A DNA stretch of 34,216 nucleotides from Tolumonas sp. (GTDB lineage Bacteria; Pseudomonadota; Gammaproteobacteria; Enterobacterales; Aeromonadaceae). The notes under the pieces were generated by a model. It saw nothing but the letters and a program-made list of their open reading frames with translations. It was not told the DNA's origin and ran no database searches. Below are positions 27,703 through 34,216 of the stretch, in pieces (position 1 is the first letter of the stretch; every line of letters starts with the position of its first letter). The stretch lies in assembly GCA_028683735.1 (NCBI GenBank), contig JAQUHG010000005.1, forward strand, positions 1 to 34,216, in the 5' to 3' direction. Both the position numbers and the translations under genes were made by a program.

Positions 27703-29820
27703 ATGACGAAAAATACTATGGAACTAAAAGCCACTTTATCTTCATTTGGGCAATATCGCGGTATTCTTACCAAAGGTATCGGTACCCCTTTGTTGGTGAT
27801 CGCCGGCTTGGGCATGGTTGTTTTGCCAATGCCTGCCTTCCTGTTAGATATTCTGTTTACCTTCAATATTGCACTGGCACTACTGGTACTTTTGGTTGCG
27901 ATTTATACCCGTCGTCCGCTTGATTTCGCTGCATTCCCTACGATTTTGCTGGTTACCACGTTATTACGTTTAGCATTAAACATTGCTTCTACGCGTGTTG
28001 TTTTGCTGGAAGGGCACAATGGCCCGGCTGCGGCAGGTCACGTTATCGAAGCATTTGGATCAGTGGTTATAGGTGGTAACTACGCAGTCGGTTTAATCGT
28101 TTTTGCCATCTTGATGATCATCAACTTTGTTGTGGTAACCAAAGGTGCTGGCCGTATTGCGGAAGTGAGTGCCCGTTTTACTTTGGATGCTATGCCCGGT
28201 AAACAAATGGCCATTGATGCCGATTTGAATGCGGGCCTTATCAATCAGGAAGAAGCGAAACGCCGCCGTGCTGATGTCACCGCGGAAGCTGATTTTTATG
28301 GCTCAATGGATGGTGCTTCTAAATTCGTAAAAGGTGATGCTGTTGCCGGTATCATGATCCTGTTCATCAACGTTATCGGTGGTTTTATCATCGGCATGGT
28401 GCAGCATGGTCTGGGTTTTGCCGAAGCAACGCAAATTTATACCTTGTTGACCATTGGTGATGGATTGGTTGCCCAGATCCCATCGTTAATGCTGTCTATT
28501 GCCGCTGCCGTCATCGTTACTCGTCAAAATACTGAACAGGACATGGGCACTGTCGTATTAGGGCAGATGTTCAAAGATCCTAAGTCACTCATCATTGCTG
28601 CGTCCATACTGTTGATCATGGGTATCGTGCCCGGCATGCCGCACTTTGCGTTTCTTTTGTTGGGTGGCATTTGTGCTGGTGGTGCATGGCTCGGGCTGAA
28701 CCACGCCAAGAAAAAAGCACAAGAATTAGCTAACAAACCTGCTGTCACTGGCGATGCCGTTCGTGCTCCTGAGCAAAAAGATCTGAGTTGGGATGATGTG
28801 ACCCCAGTTGATGTAATTGGCTTAGAAGTGGGATACCGCCTGATCCCGCTGGTTGACCGCACGCAGGGCGGTGAATTGTTAAATCGTATCAAAGGCGTGC
28901 GTAAGAAACTGTCGCAGGAATTAGGCTTTTTGGTTCCACCGGTACATATCCGTGACAACCTTGATTTACAACCAAACCAATACCGTATTTCTCTGATGGG
29001 TGTTACTTGTGGTGAATCTGAGGTTTATCACGATCGGGAAATGGCGATTAATCCGGGTCAAGTTTTTGGCACCGTGAACGGCATTGAAGGTCGAGATCCG
29101 GCATTTGGTTTGGATGCGGTATGGATCACTAAAGATCAGGTCGATTATGCTCAAAGCCTTGGCTACACCGTAGTCGATGCGTCAACGGTTATTGCAACGC
29201 ATCTTAGCCAGTTACTGACACAACATGCAGCACAGTTGTTAGGCCATGATGAGGTACAAAATTTACTCGAACTGATTGGTCGTAATCAGCCTAAACTTAC
29301 TGAAGGTTTGGTTCCTGGTGTTGTTTCTATGGGAACGTTGGTGAAAGTACTGCAAAATCTGCTTTCGGAAGGCGTCACCATCCGAGATATGCGTACATTA
29401 TTACAAACATTGGTTGAATATGCGCCACGTAGTCAGGATCCTGATGTATTAACCGCCGCTTGTCGTATTTCTTTGCGTCGGCTTATTGTTCAAAGTATCG
29501 TAGGCGGCGAGAATATCATTCCAGTTATTACATTAGCGCCTGATTTAGAAAGAATTTTACACCAGTCACTGCAAGCGGGTGGGGCTGAAGGGGCAGGTAT
29601 TGAACCCGGATTGGCAGAAAGAATGCAGAAATCCTTAACTGAAGCGGCTCAGCGTCAGGAATTGGAAGGACAAACACCAGTGCTACTGACCTCTGGTGTG
29701 CTGCGTAATACATTGTCTCGTTTTGTGAGAAATGCCATTCCTAACCTGCGAATTCTTTCTTATCAGGAGATACCGGAAGATAAGCAAATCCGCATCGTCA
29801 GCTCTGTTGGGCAGCAATAG
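27703..29820 (+). CDS. flhA: Flagellar export gate protein FlhA
   Basis: FlhA (705 residues) is the large export-gate protein whose cytoplasmic nonameric ring docks chaperone-substrate complexes and couples to the proton motive force. The N-terminal half has about eight TM segments and the FHIPEP family signature RRPLDFAAFPTILLVTTLLR. The cytoplasmic loop contains GRIAEVSARFTLDAMPGKQM. The C-terminal domain (about 360-705) ends SYQEIPEDKQIRIVSSVGQ. The leader is short because the sigma-54 promoter is close, and the Shine-Dalgarno is weak. An alternative ATG at 27718 is in frame. Confidence 0.97.
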   Translation: MTKNTMELKATLSSFGQYRGILTKGIGTPLLVIAGLGMVVLPMPAFLLDILFTFNIALALLVLLVAIYTRRPLDFAAFPTILLVTTLLRLALNIASTRVVLLEGHNGPAAAGHVIEAFGSVVIGGNYAVGLIVFAILMIINFVVVTKGAGRIAEVSARFTLDAMPGKQMAIDADLNAGLINQEEAKRRRADVTAEADFYGSMDGASKFVKGDAVAGIMILFINVIGGFIIGMVQHGLGFAEATQIYTLLTIGDGLVAQIPSLMLSIAAAVIVTRQNTEQDMGTVVLGQMFKDPKSLIIAASILLIMGIVPGMPHFAFLLLGGICAGGAWLGLNHAKKKAQELANKPAVTGDAVRAPEQKDLSWDDVTPVDVIGLEVGYRLIPLVDRTQGGELLNRIKGVRKKLSQELGFLVPPVHIRDNLDLQPNQYRISLMGVTCGESEVYHDREMAINPGQVFGTVNGIEGRDPAFGLDAVWITKDQVDYAQSLGYTVVDASTVIATHLSQLLTQHAAQLLGHDEVQNLLELIGRNQPKLTEGLVPGVVSMGTLVKVLQNLLSEGVTIRDMRTLLQTLVEYAPRSQDPDVLTAACRISLRRLIVQSIVGGENIIPVITLAPDLERILHQSLQAGGAEGAGIEPGLAERMQKSLTEAAQRQELEGQTPVLLTSGVLRNTLSRFVRNAIPNLRILSYQEIPEDKQIRIVSSVGQQ

Positions 29821-29835
29821 AGCCGGGAGGTTTAG

Positions 29836-31209
29836 GTGAAAATAAAGCGCGTATTTGCCAAGGATATGAGAACAGCCCTGGCGGAAGTAAAAGAATTATT
29901 AGGGCCTGATGCCGTCATCATGTCCAATAAAAAAGTGACCGGTGGCATCGAGATCGTTGCTGCTGTCGACTATCAGACTGCGCAGGGCGCCCAGTCGATG
30001 CCAACCGCAAGAGCATTAAAAGAAGATCGCGTGGAGTTTACAGGGCAACGTCCTGAATCGCAGATGAGTGCTGCATTTGATAACGCCAAAGAAAAGGTAG
30101 CGGATAGTCTGGGCGCTTTATTGGCCAGACAGAGCAAACTTGTGCGTGAACAGCAATCGTTTGGATTACCGCCGACATTGGAAGAACAAGCCAAGATGGC
30201 ACCTGAGCCCGCAAGACCACGACCTCTTGCCAGTTCTCGCCAATCTTCTTCTGCCTCTTCTGCGCATAAAGATAAAGAAATGGAAGCTATGCGTTCAGAA
30301 ATGGCTTCCATCCGTAAATTACTGCAACACCAGTTATCAGGTTTAATGTGGCAGGAAGTTGAGCGTAGAGAGCCTATTCGTGCTTTGCTGATTAAACAAC
30401 TGCTCAAGGGTGGTTTTACTGAAACGCTGGCAGATCAACTCGCGGGTATGGTGCCGGAAGATATCCCGTTACATGACGCATGGAAACACATTGAACGTTT
30501 ACTGACCCAACAACTGAAAGTTGGCGATGACGAAATTATGCGATTTGGTGGCGCTGTTGCTTTATTAGGGCCAACAGGGGTAGGAAAAACGACCACTATT
30601 GCCAAATTAGCCGCTCGATTTGCAATGAAATATGGTGCGGAACAAGTAGCGTTGATTACTACCGACCACTATCGGATCGGTGCACAAGATCAATTGCAAA
30701 CTTATGGCCGGATCATGGGCTGCCAAGTCAGAGCAGTTACCAATGTTGAAGAATTAGGTACTGCGCTCTATCAACTGCGCAATCGTCGGTTAGTTCTTAT
30801 TGATACAGCTGGCATGGGGCAACGTGATGTTCGTTTAAATGAACAACTCGATACATTAATTCAAAATAGCCGGGTCAAAATTCGTCACTATCTGGTGTTA
30901 CCTGCTACAGCACAACGTCGGGTATTACAGGAAGCGTATGAACATTTTCACCGTATCCCACTGAGCGGCTGCATTTTGACCAAGTTGGATGAAAGTCTCA
31001 ATCTTGGCGATGTCCTGGATGTCTGTATTCAAAATTCGTTGCCTATCAGTTACGTTACTAACGGACAACGCGTGCCGGAAGATATTCAGCTACCGAATGT
31101 TGCAGAGTTAGTGTCGGTTACCATGCAACAACTGGATGCGCAGACGGGTCAGCCCTATTATTGGAGCAGTGACCCCCATGAGCCGAATCATGCGGAGTTT
31201 TATGAATAA
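29836..31209 (+). CDS. flhF: Polar flagellar GTPase FlhF
   Basis: FlhF (457 residues) is an SRP-family GTPase that localises to the pole and recruits the first flagellar parts. The variable B domain (about 1-150) has a Lys/Arg-rich start and a Ser/Ala/Pro-rich linker. The N domain (about 155-235) precedes the G domain with G1 GPTGVGKTTTIAKLA (about 245), G2/G3 TTDHYRIGAQDQLQTYG and LIDTAGMGQRD, and G4 TKLDES. It uses a GTG start with a strong GGGAGG at 29825-29830. It overlaps flhG by 8 bases. Its presence indicates polar flagellation. Confidence 0.96.
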   Translation: MKIKRVFAKDMRTALAEVKELLGPDAVIMSNKKVTGGIEIVAAVDYQTAQGAQSMPTARALKEDRVEFTGQRPESQMSAAFDNAKEKVADSLGALLARQSKLVREQQSFGLPPTLEEQAKMAPEPARPRPLASSRQSSSASSAHKDKEMEAMRSEMASIRKLLQHQLSGLMWQEVERREPIRALLIKQLLKGGFTETLADQLAGMVPEDIPLHDAWKHIERLLTQQLKVGDDEIMRFGGAVALLGPTGVGKTTTIAKLAARFAMKYGAEQVALITTDHYRIGAQDQLQTYGRIMGCQVRAVTNVEELGTALYQLRNRRLVLIDTAGMGQRDVRLNEQLDTLIQNSRVKIRHYLVLPATAQRRVLQEAYEHFHRIPLSGCILTKLDESLNLGDVLDVCIQNSLPISYVTNGQRVPEDIQLPNVAELVSVTMQQLDAQTGQPYYWSSDPHEPNHAEFYE

Positions 31210-32086
31210 AATGGGTGTAACTATGAATCAAGCCAGTGGTCTGCGGAATATGCAGCGTAATCACCGCATCAAAGTTGTCACCGTGACAGGTGGTAAAGGG
31301 GGCGTCGGTAAATCGAATGTCACTTTGAATGTCGGTATGAGCTTGGCCGCACAAGGCAAACGGGTGTTGATATTAGATGCCGACTTAGGTTTGGCTAACC
31401 TCGACGTTATGCTGGGTCTCCGGGTGCATAAAAATCTGTCGCATGTGCTTTCCGGTCAATGTTCACTCGACGATATTATTATTGAAGGGCCAAATGGGTT
31501 GATGATTATCCCAGCAACGTCGGGTACTCAATCCATGGTTGAATTATCACCGTCTGAGCATGCAGGGTTAATCCGAGCTTTCAGTGAATTGCAGACACCG
31601 ATTGATATGCTGCTGGTGGATACTGCTGCTGGTATTTCTGACATGGTGATGAGTTTTGCGCGTGCGGCCCAAGATGTCATGGTGGTGGTCTGTGATGAGC
31701 CGACCTCGATCACCGATGCTTACGCACTGATCAAACTCCTTTCCCGAGAATATGGTGTTTTTCGTTTTCGCATTGTTGCCAACATGGTGCGCAGTTTACG
31801 TGAAGGGCAAGAGCTCTTTACTAAATTGACTCGGGTCACTGATCGTTTTCTTGATGCCTCACTGGAATTAGTCGCCTGTATTCCTTATGACAATAATGTT
31901 CGCCAAGCAGTAAAAAAACAAAAAGTGATCGTTGATGCATTTCCTAAATCGCCGGCATCGCTCGCATTCCGAGCATTAGCGAATAAAGTTTCCAGTTGGC
32001 CAATACCGAACCAGCCAGGTGGTCATTTGGAATTTTTCATTGAAAACTTGTTACAACCCAAAAAAGTTGTAGGTGAAAATCAATGA
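31202..32086 (+). CDS. flhG: MinD-like flagellar number regulator FlhG/FleN
   Basis: FlhG (294 residues) is a MinD/ParA-type ATPase that restrains FlhF and FlrA/FleQ and so keeps flagellar number low. The N-terminal NQASGLRNM resembles the DQAxGLR motif that stimulates FlhF GTPase. The deviant Walker A is GGKGGVGKSN (about 30-39). Then come LILDADLGLANLDVMLGL and LLVDTAAGIS. A C-terminal membrane-targeting amphipathic helix is likely (LEFFIENLLQPKK). GGAG at 31194-31197 supports ATG 31202 inside the end of flhF. The open frame back to 31136 lies within flhF and is not needed. The stop overlaps the fliA start. Confidence 0.94.
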   Translation: MNKMGVTMNQASGLRNMQRNHRIKVVTVTGGKGGVGKSNVTLNVGMSLAAQGKRVLILDADLGLANLDVMLGLRVHKNLSHVLSGQCSLDDIIIEGPNGLMIIPATSGTQSMVELSPSEHAGLIRAFSELQTPIDMLLVDTAAGISDMVMSFARAAQDVMVVVCDEPTSITDAYALIKLLSREYGVFRFRIVANMVRSLREGQELFTKLTRVTDRFLDASLELVACIPYDNNVRQAVKKQKVIVDAFPKSPASLAFRALANKVSSWPIPNQPGGHLEFFIENLLQPKKVVGENQ

Positions 32087-32805
32087 TGAACAAAGCTCAA
32101 GCCTATCATCGCCAACAAGATCCTAACCGGCTGGTTGAAAGATATGCAGGGCTGGTGAAACGGATTGGGCAACATATGTTGGCTCGTCTGCCCAGCAGTG
32201 TACAGCTGGATGATTTATTACAAGCAGGAATGATTGGACTGCTTGATGCTTACCGGAATTATGATGCCGGGAAAGGGGCTAGTTTTGAAACTTATGCCGG
32301 CATTCGTATTCGAGGTGCAATGATTGATGAAATCCGTCAGGGAGACTGGGTTCCACGCTCGGTTCATCGTAATACCCGACGCATATCTGACGCTATTCAT
32401 GAAGTAGAAACTGAACATGGGCGGGATGCCCGAGATAGTGAAGTTGCCGCGAAACTTGAAGTTGGCCTGGCTGAATACCACAGTATGTTAAACGATACAG
32501 CCTGTGGTCGTATTGTCGGTATCGAAGATTTAGGCGTCACTGATGACGTGATCGGTGGTGTTGATGCTGTTTCTGACATGAGTCACTCCTTTGACACCGT
32601 CGCGAATGAGCGTTTTTCAACCGCACTATCTGAATGTATTTCACAATTACCTGAAAGAGAAGCACTTATCTTGTCGCTTTACTATGATGAAGAATTGAAT
32701 TTAAAGGAAATAGGACAAATACTTGATGTAAGTGAGTCTCGAGTTAGCCAGATTCAAAGTCAGGCACTTCACAGAATCAGAGCTCGAATGAAAGAATGGT
32801 ATTGA
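32083..32805 (+). CDS. fliA: Flagellar sigma factor FliA (sigma-28)
   Basis: FliA (240 residues) directs RNA polymerase to late flagellar genes such as minor flagellins, motor and chemotaxis genes once anti-sigma FlgM is exported. Region 2 is visible as DDLLQAGMIGLLDAYRNYD and FETYAGIRIRGAMIDEIR, region 3 as RRISDAIHEVETEHGRD, and region 4 as REALILSLYYDEELNLKEIG and VSESRVSQIQSQALHRIR. ATG 32083 overlaps the flhG stop, and ATG 32086 is an equally possible start. AGGTGA at 32071-32076 fits either. The 108-base gap before cheY shows no promoter I can recognise. Confidence 0.97.
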   Translation: MMNKAQAYHRQQDPNRLVERYAGLVKRIGQHMLARLPSSVQLDDLLQAGMIGLLDAYRNYDAGKGASFETYAGIRIRGAMIDEIRQGDWVPRSVHRNTRRISDAIHEVETEHGRDARDSEVAAKLEVGLAEYHSMLNDTACGRIVGIEDLGVTDDVIGGVDAVSDMSHSFDTVANERFSTALSECISQLPEREALILSLYYDEELNLKEIGQILDVSESRVSQIQSQALHRIRARMKEWY

Positions 32806-32902
32806 TAACACAATTAGTTGGCTACACTGACGGTGACGTATCAGGCATAATAAGACATATAGACAGGTTAATTATTTCCTTAGTCTGATTGGGTGGTTGT
32901 TT

Positions 32903-32909
32903 AGGAGGA
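32903..32909 (+). promoter_or_regulatory. Strong ribosome-binding site that fixes the TTG start of cheY
   Basis: AGGAGGA lies 4 bases before TTG 32914 but 16 bases before the next in-frame ATG (32926). It is the strongest Shine-Dalgarno in the window. Confidence 0.8.
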
Positions 32910-32913
32910 CACT

Positions 32914-33297
32914 TTGGATAAAAACATGAAAATCCTCATTGTTGATGATTTTTCAACAATGCGACGGATAATCAAAAATTTGCTCCGGGATTTGGGGCTA
33001 AATAACACCCACGAGGCAGATGATGGTAATACTGCATTGCCGATGCTGAAGAATGGTGATTTTGACTTTGTTGTAACAGACTGGAACATGCCGGGCATGC
33101 AAGGCATTGATTTATTGAAGGCAATCCGCGCTGATGAATCTTTGCGCCATCTGCCGGTATTAATGGTGACTGCAGAAGCCAAACGTGAACAGATCATCGA
33201 AGCAGCTCAGGCTGGTGTTAATGGTTATATCGTTAAACCTTTCACTGCAGCAACGTTGAAAGAAAAACTGGATAAGATTTTCGAGCGAATTGGCTGA
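32914..33297 (+). CDS. cheY: Chemotaxis response regulator CheY
   Basis: CheY (127 residues) is the diffusible messenger; phosphorylated by CheA, it binds FliM to change rotation. It is a single receiver domain with the acidic pocket Asp11-Asp12, phospho-acceptor Asp56 in [12 protein letters not shown], the Thr of [11 protein letters not shown] and the Lys of [11 protein letters not shown]. Translation starts at TTG 32914 as judged by the strong AGGAGGA; Vibrio CheY also carries a few residues before MKILIVDDF. It begins a cheY-cheZ-cheA run, and its end abuts the cheZ leader. Confidence 0.97.
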   Translation: MDKNMKILIVDDFSTMRRIIKNLLRDLGLNNTHEADDGNTALPMLKNGDFDFVVTDWNMPGMQGIDLLKAIRADESLRHLPVLMVTAEAKREQIIEAAQAGVNGYIVKPFTAATLKEKLDKIFERIG

Positions 33298-33310
33298 TAC
33301 AGGGGTATCT

Positions 33311-34057
33311 ATGAAGGCGCAAGTACCTTTAATAACCCTCGATCAGGCTAAAAAGCTGGTAGAACTGCTGGAACAAGGGTTACAGCATGAGGCGAATTTA
33401 ATGTTGGCAGATGTTTGCCAGCCTAATGCTCATGCTCTTTTTGCGGAACTCGGGCATTTAACCAGACAGTTACACACATCATTGCAAGAGTTTCAACTTG
33501 ATCCACGAATTCCTGCGTTAGCAGAAAAAGATATTCCGGATGCAAGAGAGCGGCTTAATTATGTCATTGATATGACAGATAAAGCGGCAAATCGAACAAT
33601 GGATGCTGTTGAGGCTTGTTTGCCGTTGTCAGATAAGCTTAATGATAATATTCAGCGTATTTTGCCTGATTGGAACGCGTTAATGACGTGCAATATTGCT
33701 GTTGGTCAATTTAAAACCTTGTGTCATCAACTGGATGACTTCATCAAGGTTTCTGAATTGGATGCCGACAAGCTTCGTCATTTACTCACAGATATTCTTA
33801 TGGCTCAGGATTTTCAGGATCTGACTGGGCAAATGATCCGTAAAGTCATTGCGTTGGTACAAGAAGTTGAAAATAAATTGGTTGAAATGCTGACGATGTT
33901 TGGTGATTTAGACATCACAGCTGAAACTACTTCACAAAACCAGCAGCCAGAACGCAATATCGAAGCCGAAGGTCCTATTATTAACAAAGAGTTGCGAACA
34001 GACGTGGTGAATAATCAAGACGACGTTGATGATTTGCTATCAAGTTTAGGTTTCTAG
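33311..34057 (+). CDS. cheZ: CheY-phosphate phosphatase CheZ
   Basis: CheZ (248 residues from this start) dephosphorylates CheY-P and so speeds adaptation of the motor signal. It is a long helical-hairpin protein. The catalytic region is DILMAQDFQDLTGQMIRKVI, with the catalytic glutamine at about Gln174. The C-terminal CheY-tethering helix DVDDLLSSLGF is intact, after an acidic flexible linker. AGGGG at 33301-33305 is 5 bases from ATG 33311. The frame could start at TTG 33290 inside cheY, but that has no ribosome-binding site. Confidence 0.95.
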   Translation: MKAQVPLITLDQAKKLVELLEQGLQHEANLMLADVCQPNAHALFAELGHLTRQLHTSLQEFQLDPRIPALAEKDIPDARERLNYVIDMTDKAANRTMDAVEACLPLSDKLNDNIQRILPDWNALMTCNIAVGQFKTLCHQLDDFIKVSELDADKLRHLLTDILMAQDFQDLTGQMIRKVIALVQEVENKLVEMLTMFGDLDITAETTSQNQQPERNIEAEGPIINKELRTDVVNNQDDVDDLLSSLGF

Positions 34058-34067
34058 GGAGTAATAC

Positions 34068-34216
34068 ATGGGCTTCGAAGTTGATGAGGATATTCTGCAG
34101 GACTTTTTAGTCGAAGCATCTGAAATTCTTGAACAGCTGTCTGAACAGTTGGTCGAGCTGGAAAGACGTCCGGATGATCGCGAATTATTGAATGCCATTT
34201 TCCGTGGTTTTCATAC
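34068..34216 (+). CDS. cheA: Chemotaxis histidine kinase CheA, 5' end only (truncated by window edge)
   Basis: The first 49 codons of CheA are present. They form the start of the P1/HPt domain (EDILQDFLVEASEILEQLSE, then NAIFRGFH). The last complete codon, CAT at 34212-34214, encodes His49, the expected autophosphorylation site (FRGFHT/S context). CheA receives receptor signals and phosphorylates CheY and CheB. AGGGAG before the ATG is a good Shine-Dalgarno, 11 bases after cheZ. The rest lies outside the window. Confidence 0.94.
   Translation, partial: MGFEVDEDILQDFLVEASEILEQLSEQLVELERRPDDRELLNAIFRGFH

Noticed and set aside
28524..28958. 144-codon open frame on the - strand inside flhA
   Set aside because: It lies wholly within the well-conserved flhA coding sequence and has no recognisable motif or context.
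31136..31201. N-terminal extension of flhG by 22 codons into flhF
   Set aside because: The added residues are the alternate-frame reading of conserved flhF sequence and do not resemble FlhG. GGAG supports ATG 31202.
32806..32913. Promoter search in the fliA-cheY gap
   Set aside because: CATAAT at 32846-32851 has no -35 at correct spacing, and no sigma-54 or sigma-28 consensus was found, so no promoter is called.

Overview
This window is a gammaproteobacterial chromosome segment of moderate GC content. Every protein gene I can support lies on the + strand. The Isc/Hsc proteins closely resemble E. coli ones. The motility genes are of the polar-flagellum type (FlrABC sigma-54 cascade, FlhF/FlhG pole markers, CheY/CheZ) seen in Vibrio, Aeromonas and relatives. 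I infer an Aeromonadales-like organism (Aeromonas or Tolumonas type); this comes from remembered protein similarity and synteny, not from a search.

Region 1 (1-8540) is housekeeping: the 3' end of ubiT, then trmJ, the iron-sulfur assembly genes iscR-iscS-iscU-iscA-hscB-hscA-fdx, pepB and ndk. Two abutting IscR type-1-like sites sit between trmJ and iscR, as expected for apo/holo-IscR autoregulation. A strong intrinsic terminator separates iscRSUA from hscBA-fdx. iscX, which usually sits between fdx and pepB in enterics, is absent. Odd short tandem repeats sit on the stop codons of iscU and hscB.

Region 2 (8614-14311) holds the flagellar regulators. flrA encodes a sigma-54 activator. Its presumed extended -10 promoter lies in a perfect 10-bp inverted repeat. 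A stand-alone methyl-accepting chemotaxis protein gene, with its own terminator, sits between flrA and the two-component pair flrB-flrC. flrBC is preceded by a sigma-54 promoter.

Region 3 (14396-32805) is the export apparatus, basal body and switch: fliEFGHIJ, fliK, fliLMNOPQR, flhB, flhA, flhF, flhG and fliA, mostly overlapping or tightly spaced. Near-consensus sigma-54 promoters precede fliE and flhA. With the flrB promoter this gives the three class II start points expected in a FlrA -> FlrBC/FliA hierarchy. fliK is long and contains a perfect hexanucleotide microsatellite.

Region 4 (32914-34216) starts the chemotaxis operon: cheY (TTG start), cheZ and a truncated cheA that ends right at its phospho-accepting histidine codon.

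No tRNA, rRNA, CRISPR array, insertion sequence or prophage gene was seen, and no gene-free stretch exceeds about 225 bases. I found no unknown multigene system. The most unusual items are the fliK microsatellite, the stop-codon tandem repeats, the flrA palindrome-promoter and the inserted chemoreceptor gene.
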